DNA of 64,000 nucleotides from assembly GCA_040397785.1 (NCBI GenBank), contig JBBAVI010000015.1, positions 12,752 through 76,751 on the forward strand, written 5' to 3'. The notes under the pieces are model-generated. The model was given only the letters and a program-made list of their open reading frames with translations. It did no database searches and was not told the DNA's origin. The translations under genes were made by a program, and so were the position numbers. The stretch is from M3007 sp040397785. Its GTDB lineage: Bacteria > Bacteroidota > Bacteroidia > Chitinophagales > Saprospiraceae. Shown here piece after piece: positions 7,798-16,269 of this stretch (position 1 is its first letter; the number at the start of each line of letters is the position of its first letter).

Positions 7798-8361
7798 ATG
7801 ATGCCTTTCGCCCCGTATCGGTCAAGTCTCCTTTTTATTGCTTTGGTCTACTTTTGCGCGATATCTGACCTATCTGCGCAGACCACCAAACTGACAGTTT
7901 ACGATAGCCTCGCCCAACTCGAGGCCCGTATCAATCAATCGCCTGATGCGATTATTGTCGTCAATTTTTGGGCAACCTGGTGCAAGCCATGTGTTGAAGA
8001 ACTCCCCGTATTCGAAAAGTTACTGGAACAATACGCCGGACAAAATGTCCAGGTATTGCTCGTTAGCCTTGATTTTAAGTCTAAAATCGAAACTAAATTG
8101 CTTCCATTTCTGAAGGAGAACCACCTGAAGTCGGAAGTAATCCTGTTTTCTGACCAGGCCTTTAACGACTGGATGCCCCGTATTTATAATGATTGGGACG
8201 GTGCAATTCCTGCAACTTTTGTTTTTAAAGGCAAAAAACGCGGGTTTAAACTCGGCCAATTTTCTGATTATGCTGAAGTTGAAAACTTCGTGCGCGCTTT
8301 CGTGCTCGATACCTCAAACCAGGCAAATCCAACGGAGCTCGATTACGGCACTGGTAAGTAA
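7798..8361 (+). CDS. TlpA-like periplasmic thioredoxin
   Basis: A 187-residue protein with a signal peptide (hydrophobic residues 8-24, ending LSAQ) and a thioredoxin fold. The redox motif is WATWCKPCVEE (Cys pair with KP between) at about 60-70, and the cis-Pro loop is in GAIPATFVF. This is the TlpA/ResA type of reductant, which reduces disulphides in the cell envelope, for example in cytochrome maturation; the actual partner is unknown. ATG 7798 is followed at once by a second ATG (7801), so the exact start is uncertain by one codon. The next gene encodes another thioredoxin-fold protein on the same strand, 90 bp away. Confidence 0.9.
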   Translation: MMPFAPYRSSLLFIALVYFCAISDLSAQTTKLTVYDSLAQLEARINQSPDAIIVVNFWATWCKPCVEELPVFEKLLEQYAGQNVQVLLVSLDFKSKIETKLLPFLKENHLKSEVILFSDQAFNDWMPRIYNDWDGAIPATFVFKGKKRGFKLGQFSDYAEVENFVRAFVLDTSNQANPTELDYGTGK

Positions 8362-8451
8362 TTATTACGGATTTACGATTGTTTAATGGGTATATTTTAT
8401 ACGCATTGAATCTCCCTTTGATTTTATATTTTCATTTTTATTCCGCTCGTC

Positions 8452-9078
8452 ATGAAAACGCTCGCTTTTTCGGTTTTTATTCTATTGGCATGCTGTACTC
8501 ACAGCGCCTTGCTTTCCCAAACTACCCAGTCCTCGATCCCAAGTACCTACGGTGTAGGTGATGCTGCAGAAGACTTTTCGCTCAAGAATGTAGATGGTAA
8601 AATGGTTTCACTGATCGACTACAAAGGCTCAAAAGGCGTAATTGTAGTCTTTACCTGCAACCATTGTCCCTACGCTCAATTGTATGAGCAACGCATCATT
8701 GATCTGCACAAAAAATACAAAGATCGCGGATTCCCAGTGCTGGCTGTCAACCCTAATAGCCCAGACATTGTGCCGGAAGACTCCTTTGGGGAAATGCAAA
8801 ATCGCGCCAAGCAAAAAAAGTACCCCTTTGCTTATTTGTTTGACGAAGACCAGAAGGTCTACCAACAATTTGGCGCTACTCGAACGCCCCATGTGTTTAT
8901 GTTGGATGAAAATCTGATCGTACGTTACATTGGCGCAATCGACGACAACCCGGAAGCACCAAATTCAATCAAAAATCGATACTTGGAAAACGCCTTGGAA
9001 GCCATCTTGATTGGCGGGACACCAAACCCCGATTTTACACGCGCCGTTGGCTGCACAATAAAAAAGAAGAAAACCTAG
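8452..9078 (+). CDS. Secreted AhpC/TSA-type thioredoxin-fold protein
   Basis: A 208-residue protein with an N-terminal signal peptide (MKTLAFSVFILLACCTHSALLSQ), possibly a lipoprotein-like signal because of the CC pair, though no good lipobox is present. The redoxin domain spans about 33-195: GDAAEDFSLKNVDGK, then VVFTCNHCPYAQ with a CxxC motif, and cis-Pro in TRTPHVFML. This matches the peroxiredoxin-like family whose active site reads CNHCP. It probably acts in periplasmic redox handling with the preceding TlpA-like protein. The substrate is not evident. Confidence 0.88.
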   Translation: MKTLAFSVFILLACCTHSALLSQTTQSSIPSTYGVGDAAEDFSLKNVDGKMVSLIDYKGSKGVIVVFTCNHCPYAQLYEQRIIDLHKKYKDRGFPVLAVNPNSPDIVPEDSFGEMQNRAKQKKYPFAYLFDEDQKVYQQFGATRTPHVFMLDENLIVRYIGAIDDNPEAPNSIKNRYLENALEAILIGGTPNPDFTRAVGCTIKKKKT

Positions 9079-9156
9079 TCAAAACTGGGCGCATCTTTGG
9101 AAGTATTACGCGTAAAAAGTGCGTAATTCGCCTTTCCAAATCAACGTTCAGAAAGA

Positions 9157-10032
9157 TTGAAAATTGCAGGTTTTACTTTTATCCGCAACGCAGTACATTT
9201 TGACTATCCGGTAGCCGAAGCAATAAGATCGGTCTTGCCCCTTTGCGATTATTTTGTGGTAGCAGTGGGGCAATCGGACGACGAAACCCTTGCTTTGGTT
9301 CACAGCATTGATGATCCTAAAGTGCATATCTTCGAAACAACCTGGGACGATTCGCTCCGGGAGGGTGGTCGCGTGCTCGCTGTTGAAACCGATAAAGCAT
9401 TTCAGGCAATACCCGATGCGTATGATTGGTGCATTTACATTCAGGCTGATGAGTGTATCCATGAACAAGATTACGCGGTGATTCGTGAAAACATGGAGCG
9501 CTGGCTCAATGACACTGATACCCACGGCTTGTTGTTTAAATACAGGCACTTTTATGGTTCCTACGATTTTATCGGCGCCTCCAGAAGATGGTATCGGCGT
9601 GAAATCCGAATTATCCGCAATCAAAAGTCAATCAAATCATACCGGGATGCGCAAGGATTCCGTTGGGACAACAACCATAAACTAAAAGTACGTCTTATTG
9701 ACGCCCATATTTACCATTATGGCTGGGTTAAAAGCCCGGATGCACAAAAACGCAAGTTGCTGAATTTCAATAAGTTGTGGCACTCGGATGATTGGGTGAG
9801 TACCCACTTTGATCCTCAAAGTGCTTACGATTACAACGGCACCGAACCTCTGGCACGTTTCAATGGCACACACCCTGCCGTAATGGTACCCCGCATTGAA
9901 AAAATGAATTGGCAGTTCAATACCGACCCTTCCCGGGCGCATTGGTCGTGGAAAGACCGCGCTACCTGGCTTTGTGAAAAACTCCTCGGCTGGCGTCCAG
10001 GCGAGTACCGCAATTACATCTTGCGGAAATAG
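9157..10032 (+). CDS. Glycosyltransferase family 2-like protein
   Basis: A 291-residue protein with a GT-A-like N-terminal part: MKIAGFTFIRNAVHFDYP, then CDYFVVAVGQSDDETLAL and YIQADECIHEQDY, where the usual metal-binding DxD is replaced by QADE. The C-terminal half is rich in Trp, Tyr and His. No signal peptide or membrane helix, so it is probably cytoplasmic. The initiator is TTG at 9157, giving the typical MKIAGFTFIRN start; no better ATG exists upstream in frame, and AGAAAG just before may serve as a weak ribosome site. Sugar donor and acceptor are unknown. It converges on the OmpA gene with a 15-bp gap. Confidence 0.82.
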   Translation: MKIAGFTFIRNAVHFDYPVAEAIRSVLPLCDYFVVAVGQSDDETLALVHSIDDPKVHIFETTWDDSLREGGRVLAVETDKAFQAIPDAYDWCIYIQADECIHEQDYAVIRENMERWLNDTDTHGLLFKYRHFYGSYDFIGASRRWYRREIRIIRNQKSIKSYRDAQGFRWDNNHKLKVRLIDAHIYHYGWVKSPDAQKRKLLNFNKLWHSDDWVSTHFDPQSAYDYNGTEPLARFNGTHPAVMVPRIEKMNWQFNTDPSRAHWSWKDRATWLCEKLLGWRPGEYRNYILRK

Positions 10033-10047
10033 GTTAGTACCCAATAT

Positions 10048-11982
10048 TTACCATACCTCAAATTCGGTACGCCGGTTTTGTGCTCGACCTTCTGTCGAGT
10101 CAGGTGTGCTGCTTAAAGGTTTGCTTTCTCCAAATCCTTTATATCGAAGTCGATCCTGCGCAATGCCTTTGTTAATCAAGTAGTTGTACACAGCCTTCGC
10201 GCGTGCTTCCGAAAGTGTCTGATTGGCCGTATCGGTCCCTACATTGTCCGTATGGCCATTAATTTGAATACGCAACCACGACAGCTGCTGTAACATTCTT
10301 ACCACATAATCCAGTTCGGCAGCAGATGCTGGTGCCAATTCAGCAGAACCGGTTGCAAAAAATACGTTGCGCAGGATAATTGGCGCGCCTTTCACCGGCG
10401 TTGCGGCACTATCGGGAATGGGCTGCAAAGCGACCTTCAATAAATAGGGTTTCTGATAACTTGAAGTATCCGTCAGGTTGAAATTTTCGGAATGAAAAAA
10501 GTAACGGTCTTTGTTTACCCGCAAGGCGTATTCGGCACCTGAAGGCAGGCAAGCCAATGCAGTTCCGTCTTTACGGGTGCTTACTGAAACATAGGTTAAT
10601 CCGGTTTTTAAATCAATAAAATCGAGTCGCGCCGACAATGGATTGTCATTCGACCAATCACGGACCTCCACTTTGGCATAGGTAACTGGTTTGGGACGGG
10701 CATATTCGGGTAATTCGAAGGTGTAAATATCAATTTTCTGACTTCCAGGCCGGTTTGTAGCAAAATAAGCCGTTTTCCCATCCAAACTTACGGTCATCGC
10801 TACCTCATCTTTTGAAGTATTGATAGGGTAACCCAAATTGAGCGGCGTTGACCAGCTACTGTCGGGCTGCAACCGCGTCATATACAAATCCTGGCCGCCC
10901 ATCCCGGGCAAACTATCCGAACAAAAGTACAAGGTTTGTCCATCCGGGTGGAAAAAGGGGGTTTGTTCTACACCACCGGTATTCACGGGCATACCTAGAT
11001 TAACTGGTTTGGTCCACTTTCCATTCGGATTACGGCGGGTAATCCACAAGTCTTCTTTGCCTTTGCCCCCCGGACGGCGACTGCTAAAAATGATGCTTTT
11101 CCCATCGGCGCTGATGCTTGGTTGCGAATCCCAGGCACTGGAATTGATGGTATTGCTAAATGGAGCAGGTTTGGTCCAGCCATTTGCTTTTTCCTGCGAC
11201 CAATACAAATCGCAACTACCCTGGGAGCCATCACCGCTGCGGTTGCAAGCCGTAAAAACCAACCAGGTCCCATCTGGACTGATGGATTCAGCCCCTTCAT
11301 TGTCGGAGGTATTGACCCCTTCCAGCGGTTCGGCTTTTTGCCAAATACCCGCTACTTTTTTACTGCGGTAAAAGTTTTCATCGCCCATAAATCCGCTTTC
11401 ATTGCGGGTAAACAATAAGGTTTCGCCATCCGCTGTTAACGTCGGAAAATACTCATCATCAGGCGTATTAATGGCTGACCCGAGCGATTGCGGATTGAAA
11501 GGCACCGGATTTTTCACCGCCGCACTGGCAAACAGGGCGCTAGCGAGCAAACGCCGGGCATCCGCTTTATTTTTAATGTTTTTTGATTTGCTGTTCAAAT
11601 AATTGCGCAAGTGTTGGGCCGCAGCATCGTATTCATTTAATACCCATTCAGTTTGGGCGAGGCGAAAAAAAGCCAATGGGGCATACAGGGTGTCTAGGGC
11701 GAGCGCATTTTCAAAGCTTTTTTTAGCGCCGGTGTAATTACCAAGGTCGAGGTGGGTATCGGCCAGGGCCAAATGTGCGTCCATAAACTGCTTATCTTCT
11801 TTAATTGCTTTTTCAAAATATCCGAGCGCAATGGCATACTGGCTACGACCGGCTTCCGTTTTGCCTTCATTATAGGCGTTTAAGGCCTTTTCTTTGGTGG
11901 TTTTTACCGTGGTATAGGTTTGGGCCTGGGCGTATATGCCGGCCAGCAACATAAAGGCAAAAAGAAACATAGTAATACGCAT
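10048..11982 (-). CDS. TPR-PD40-OmpA outer membrane protein, PorE-like architecture
   Basis: A 644-residue protein. A signal peptide (1-20) is followed by TPR-like helices (about 30-150, YAIALGYFEKAIKEDKQF), a PD40/WD40-like beta-propeller (about 165-420, repeats such as SPDGTWLVFTA and SADGKSIIFSSRRPGG), a small carboxypeptidase-regulatory-like beta domain (about 430-530) and a C-terminal OmpA domain (about 540-644) with INGHTDNVG and SEARAKAVYNYL for peptidoglycan binding. This order is that of PorE, a component linked to the type IX secretion system in Porphyromonas. Many Bacteroidota have several such proteins, so a T9SS role is likely but not proven. A GldN-like gene lies about 1.6 kb away. 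Confidence 0.9.
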   Translation of the reverse strand: MRITMFLFAFMLLAGIYAQAQTYTTVKTTKEKALNAYNEGKTEAGRSQYAIALGYFEKAIKEDKQFMDAHLALADTHLDLGNYTGAKKSFENALALDTLYAPLAFFRLAQTEWVLNEYDAAAQHLRNYLNSKSKNIKNKADARRLLASALFASAAVKNPVPFNPQSLGSAINTPDDEYFPTLTADGETLLFTRNESGFMGDENFYRSKKVAGIWQKAEPLEGVNTSDNEGAESISPDGTWLVFTACNRSGDGSQGSCDLYWSQEKANGWTKPAPFSNTINSSAWDSQPSISADGKSIIFSSRRPGGKGKEDLWITRRNPNGKWTKPVNLGMPVNTGGVEQTPFFHPDGQTLYFCSDSLPGMGGQDLYMTRLQPDSSWSTPLNLGYPINTSKDEVAMTVSLDGKTAYFATNRPGSQKIDIYTFELPEYARPKPVTYAKVEVRDWSNDNPLSARLDFIDLKTGLTYVSVSTRKDGTALACLPSGAEYALRVNKDRYFFHSENFNLTDTSSYQKPYLLKVALQPIPDSAATPVKGAPIILRNVFFATGSAELAPASAAELDYVVRMLQQLSWLRIQINGHTDNVGTDTANQTLSEARAKAVYNYLINKGIAQDRLRYKGFGESKPLSSTPDSTEGRAQNRRTEFEVW

Positions 11983-12062
11983 AATGATATTTTTTTGTCA
12001 AAAAAACGAAACAAGCCCTTTAACATTGCAGGCTGTTATAGATTTGCCCTAAATATCTGTAC

Positions 12063-13550
12063 ATGCCGCGCTTGTTGATCTTGTTAATGTTGCTGTTGCC
12101 GGGTCTGCTCCCGGCCCAGGAAGTGCCGCCCCAAGGTTCTATGACCCTTGGAGCATTTGTGCAAGCCATGCGCAATTGCAAGGATTCGGTGTTTGTATTG
12201 AGCCAGGTGCGCATCATACCCGATCCCGTACGCGACCAATATTACTTGCAGGATGTGCGGAATGTGCATAATTCCTGGAACTATGCATTCAACAGCGCCG
12301 ATACGGTTAGCATTCGGGCAAAAGTACAATTGGATCGAGTTCAATTTGCCGAAAGTTGTGTGCTGCCTATGTTGCATTTTCAGCAATTGGTTCAATTGGA
12401 AAAAGTAGAGGTCAGTGGCGATCTGTTTTTCCGTGCATGCGTGTTTGCGCAAGGCATACGGTGTTTCGGATTGAAAGCGGAACAATTGGGATTTGATCAT
12501 TGCCAGTTTTTTCAAGGTTTTTGGGCCGAACGGATCGTTGGTGTCATTCCGTTTACGAACAATCAGGTGGAGGGCAATTTTCAATTATCGAATACAGATG
12601 CCCCGCTTAATATTCAAATACGGAACAGTGACTTCAACATTCAAATGCTCGAAATGGCCTCTCAAAAAGGGGGAGAAGTTGTTTTTGAAAACACCTTCGT
12701 TTCGGGCATTGACTCCACGGCCTTTATTCATTTGGGTGGTTCGGGTTATTTTGATTACCTCACCATGGAGCGCGACACCTTTCTTTGTACGCTTTTGATT
12801 ACCGATTGTAGTGTAAAAGAGCGGTTGAATATTTTTAAATGCCGTTTTGCCGAAAAAGTGGCCATGCAAGGCCTAGATGTACCGGAAAAAAACACAGATG
12901 CGCGCTGGTATCAATTTGATCAAAGTCATTTGGCGATTGCGACCGAGGGCATTATGGTTTTTAGCAGTTCAACGGCGCTTAGCACCGATTCGGAAGATGA
13001 TTTTTACAGTTTGATCAAGGTGTATTATCAGCTCCTACGTGCCTACAAGTACACGGGCGATGAACAAAGTTACGATGCCTGTTTTATAGAAATGAAAGAT
13101 TTGATCACCCGGAAATCGCGTTGGAACTGGAATCAAGGACATAAGATGAACGATTTTGCTGAATGGCAGCTCAATCGCTTTTTACGGCTTTTCTGCGATT
13201 ATGGGGTCAATCCGGGCAAAGCGTTGGTGATGTCGCTGTTTTTCATTGCCCTTTTTGGCCTTATTTATCTTTTATTTCCTTTAGAGCCGCTGCCCTTTAA
13301 TTGGTCAGATTTGTTTATTGGCTTGTTTGGACGGCGCTTGAGTTTTATTCAGCGGGTTTATTTATTGGGCATTGTAATGCGTTGTTGGTTCAGTGCCTGT
13401 GGATACAGCATGAATGCTTTTGTGACATTAGGTTATGGCCATGGCCGCGGTTTTGCCCGTTATATTGCCGTCGCAGAAGGGTTATTGGGTTGGTTTATGT
13501 TTTCTGTGTTCAGTGCAAGTTTGATTGGCCAGATTTTGTCGCAAGGGTAA
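12063..13550 (+). CDS. Signal-peptide protein with repeat domain and K+-channel-like pore
   Basis: A 495-residue protein. An apparent signal peptide (MPRLLILLMLLLPGLLPAQ) is followed by a region of about 300 residues with irregular pentapeptide-like repeats of alternating aromatic/hydrophobic residues (DRVQFAESC, DHCQFFQGF, NTFVSGIDS) that suggests a beta-helix. At about 386-407 there is a transmembrane helix (ALVMSLFFIALFGLIYLLF). A pore-like segment SMNAFVTLGYGHG follows, with the K+-selectivity-filter-like T455-L-G-Y-G459, then a second helix about 470-492 (AEGLLGWFMFSVFSASLIG). This matches the 2TM Ion_trans_2 pattern. It is transcribed divergently from the PorE-like gene with an 80-bp gap. 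Function as a gated channel is inferred. Confidence 0.75.
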   Translation: MPRLLILLMLLLPGLLPAQEVPPQGSMTLGAFVQAMRNCKDSVFVLSQVRIIPDPVRDQYYLQDVRNVHNSWNYAFNSADTVSIRAKVQLDRVQFAESCVLPMLHFQQLVQLEKVEVSGDLFFRACVFAQGIRCFGLKAEQLGFDHCQFFQGFWAERIVGVIPFTNNQVEGNFQLSNTDAPLNIQIRNSDFNIQMLEMASQKGGEVVFENTFVSGIDSTAFIHLGGSGYFDYLTMERDTFLCTLLITDCSVKERLNIFKCRFAEKVAMQGLDVPEKNTDARWYQFDQSHLAIATEGIMVFSSSTALSTDSEDDFYSLIKVYYQLLRAYKYTGDEQSYDACFIEMKDLITRKSRWNWNQGHKMNDFAEWQLNRFLRLFCDYGVNPGKALVMSLFFIALFGLIYLLFPLEPLPFNWSDLFIGLFGRRLSFIQRVYLLGIVMRCWFSACGYSMNAFVTLGYGHGRGFARYIAVAEGLLGWFMFSVFSASLIGQILSQG

Positions 13551-13556
13551 ATTGCG

Positions 13557-14582
13557 TTAGTTATCTGTTTCACATTTTCGGTAAAACCGTGCCTGCATTT
13601 GTAGTTCATCGCCGGGCCGATTGAGGGCTGCGCGTGGTGCTACGGCCTTTAAACGGGTAATTAATAGGCCTTGTTCCGTATCCCAAAACCATTCTTCCAC
13701 CAATTGTAAATCGTGGATAACCTCCAAATCGAGGCCTGTTTCCACAATTTGAACATGTTCCTTCCAGGTCTGCGGATCAAACGTAACCACCGTATCTGTA
13801 CAAGAAAACAAACAAGGCCGCTTGGAAGCCAGCACTAGGTTTTCTTCATTGTCGTACAATTGAATGCTTGTATCGGACCGGATACGATCCAAAAAACGCT
13901 GTAAAACCGGACCCGTTGTGTTTTTTACTTCTGCCCATTGTGCTTCTGTAGGACTATTAGCATCGGTCATATACCGCACCGCCCAGGTAATATCTGCTGC
14001 ATCAAGCATCGATTCGGGTAAAACCATTAAGGAAGTGGGTACTTTTAGCCAATAAGGCACCTTGCCATCTTCCCAGCATGGGCCAATCGCGAGGGTTTGG
14101 ATGCTAAATTGCGCGGAGGCATTGTGGTAACTTAACAATTGACGTACTCGAACATTCGGTGCTTCAAACGGCAGACGGGAAGGTTCAAAGTTGACTTTAA
14201 TCCGTTCTTCATAGGTTTCAGGATCAAAGGTAAGGGTCGTATCGGGCTTTGAAAATTTGCGCATTGCTTCCTCAAAAACCATTTGTCTGGTCAAATTCGC
14301 ATCGGCATACATTTCCCATTGCTCCGATTTAGCCATTTGCCACAACTTGGTATTGAGCGAAAAATCAACATAATCCCGAATGCCATAATTTTCGGCGCTG
14401 AGTTTGAGCACCGTCATTTCGGCCTCTTTTCGAAGCGCATCGGGTTGCAAAAAGGGATCTGAAGGAAAACTCAACTCAATGATGGCCGCCCAATCTGTTT
14501 TAGGGTCTTGTATGGATTTTGGGGATTGCGCGTACGCAAAAAGGCTTATAAAAAGCAGAAAGGCAGGTAGTATTTTGAACAT
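13557..14582 (-). CDS. GldN/PorN-like secreted protein
   Basis: A 341-residue protein with a signal peptide (MFKILPAFLLFISLFAYAQ). It shows two related segments: TLTFDPETYEERIKVNF with SIQTLAIGPCW, and TVVTFDPQTWKEHVQIV with LQLVEEWFWDTEQG and RLKAVAPRAA. GldN/PorN proteins of the gliding/T9SS core carry such features (a DPET-type segment, an EDW.FD segment and an IIGIAP-type segment), so I read this as a distant, internally repeated GldN-like protein. True gldN normally sits in a gldKLMN operon, which is not seen here. Periplasmic location is likely. Assignment to T9SS is inference. Confidence 0.6.
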   Translation of the reverse strand: MFKILPAFLLFISLFAYAQSPKSIQDPKTDWAAIIELSFPSDPFLQPDALRKEAEMTVLKLSAENYGIRDYVDFSLNTKLWQMAKSEQWEMYADANLTRQMVFEEAMRKFSKPDTTLTFDPETYEERIKVNFEPSRLPFEAPNVRVRQLLSYHNASAQFSIQTLAIGPCWEDGKVPYWLKVPTSLMVLPESMLDAADITWAVRYMTDANSPTEAQWAEVKNTTGPVLQRFLDRIRSDTSIQLYDNEENLVLASKRPCLFSCTDTVVTFDPQTWKEHVQIVETGLDLEVIHDLQLVEEWFWDTEQGLLITRLKAVAPRAALNRPGDELQMQARFYRKCETDN

Positions 14583-14891
14583 ATATTAAAATTTAATAAA
14601 CGTAAGATTGGGTGAACCACCTTGTTTTTTTGAAAGGATCTTGGAAGCGTTTACACCATTTTATGTTCCTAAACGAAAAATAAAGATTCAACTTGTCAAA
14701 GCGGGCACGATTTTAAAAATAAAACTACTTTCATTCGTCTTCTTGCCGACAAGTTACTTAAGGATTGACCGCTGCATAACCAAATATCCACGCATTTGAC
14801 CTAATTTTAAGCTTGGAAATCTAAACTCGAACTTCATACGTATATAAAAACGTCGTGTAGTACGTTTTGCATCAAAAGCATCCCAACCCTT
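14583..14891. other. Intergenic region without recognised feature
   Basis: A 309-bp AT-rich gap between divergently transcribed genes. It must hold promoters for both, but no exact TAnnTTTG element with a spaced TTTG was found; TACGTTTTG at about 14858-14866 is one base off. No coding frame of note. Confidence 0.4.
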
Positions 14892-16247
14892 ATGAAAATA
14901 GTCATTCTTGGCAATGGAATCAGTGGTATTACAGCGGCCCGACAGATTCGTAAAATCAGTGCGCATGAAATCACGGTGATTTCGGATGAGTCCGACTTTT
15001 TTTTTAGTCGCACAGCCCTCATGTATATTTACATGGGTCATATGCGTTTGCAGGATACCCAACCTTACGAAGCCGAATTTTGGACTAAAAACCGCATTGA
15101 ATTGCAGCGGGCGCGCATTGAACGGATTGATTTCGATGCAAAGAAATTGTACACAGCCGATGGAAATTTTATATTGTACGACCAATTGTTACTTGCTTTG
15201 GGTTCGCGTTCCAACAAGTTTGGCTGGCCAGGTCAGGACTTGGATGGTGTACACGGTTTGTACCATTTGCAGGACCTCGAAGCGATGGAGCGGCATAGCA
15301 AGGAATTGCAAAATAACGTTGCGCCCAAGCATGCTGTGGTGGTAGGAGGTGGCTTAATTGGGGTAGAAATGGCCGAAATGTTTCATAGTCGGGGCATTTC
15401 AGTGCATTTTTTGGTGCGGGAAGCACAGTTTTGGAACAATATCCTTCCCGAGGAAGAATCTTTGATGATAGGGCGGCATTTGCGGGAGCATCATATTGAT
15501 TTACAATTAAATACAGAATTGAAGGAAATTCTGCCAGATGAAAGCGGCAGTAAATGCGGAGCGGTGCTTACCAGTAAAAATGAACAGATTGCTTGTGGAT
15601 TTGTGGGACTTACTGTTGGTGTCAGCCCCAATATTGAATTTTTGAAAGGCAGTGCACTCGAAACCAACCGGGGTATTTTGGTTAATGAGTTTTTAGAGAC
15701 TAATATAGAAGGTGTATTTGCAGTGGGCGATTGTGCCGAATTGCGGCACCCCCAGTTTGGACGGCGTTCAATTGAAGCGGTTTGGTACACGGGTCGGATG
15801 ATGGGTGAAACTGTGGCTTATAATATTTGCGGTAAACCCACGCGTTATCGACCTGGTTATTGGTTTAATTCGGCCAAGTTTTTTGATATAGAGTACCAGG
15901 TGTATGGTGATATCCGCCCGGTTTTGCCTGAAAATCAGGCTAGTATTTATTGGGAACACCCGGATGGTAAAAAAAGCATTCGACTTACTTTTGAGCCCCA
16001 GAGCGGGTATGTTCGAGGGTTCAACCTGATGGGTATCCGGTACCGCCATGAAGTGTGTGAACGTTGGCTGGAACAAGATGCCCAGATAGAAGACGTATTG
16101 CAAAACCTAGGTTTGGCCAATTTTGACCCCGAGTTTTACCCGCAGCACGAAGCCGAACTGGTACAGTTATACAACCAACAAACTGGTAAAAGTCTGCAAC
16201 TCAAACAAAAACGCGGACTTGCAGCCGTGCTCAACTTTTTAAAATAA
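14892..16247 (+). CDS. FAD-dependent pyridine nucleotide-disulphide oxidoreductase
   Basis: A 451-residue flavoprotein of the Pyr_redox_2 type. The FAD-binding GNGISGITAARQIR is at residues 7-20, the NAD(P)H-binding GGGLIGVEMAEMF at about 154-166 and the second FAD motif GVFAVGDCAEL at about 280. No CxxxxC redox disulphide is visible near the N-terminus, so it resembles the NADH-dependent nitrite-reductase-like, rubredoxin-reductase-like or ferredoxin-reductase-like group. The 4Fe-4S membrane protein gene starts 22 bp downstream in the same direction, so the pair probably forms an operon carrying electrons from NAD(P)H to a membrane iron-sulphur protein. Confidence 0.88.
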   Translation: MKIVILGNGISGITAARQIRKISAHEITVISDESDFFFSRTALMYIYMGHMRLQDTQPYEAEFWTKNRIELQRARIERIDFDAKKLYTADGNFILYDQLLLALGSRSNKFGWPGQDLDGVHGLYHLQDLEAMERHSKELQNNVAPKHAVVVGGGLIGVEMAEMFHSRGISVHFLVREAQFWNNILPEEESLMIGRHLREHHIDLQLNTELKEILPDESGSKCGAVLTSKNEQIACGFVGLTVGVSPNIEFLKGSALETNRGILVNEFLETNIEGVFAVGDCAELRHPQFGRRSIEAVWYTGRMMGETVAYNICGKPTRYRPGYWFNSAKFFDIEYQVYGDIRPVLPENQASIYWEHPDGKKSIRLTFEPQSGYVRGFNLMGIRYRHEVCERWLEQDAQIEDVLQNLGLANFDPEFYPQHEAELVQLYNQQTGKSLQLKQKRGLAAVLNFLK

Positions 16248-16269
16248 TACGCACCTAAACCTGGCGAAA

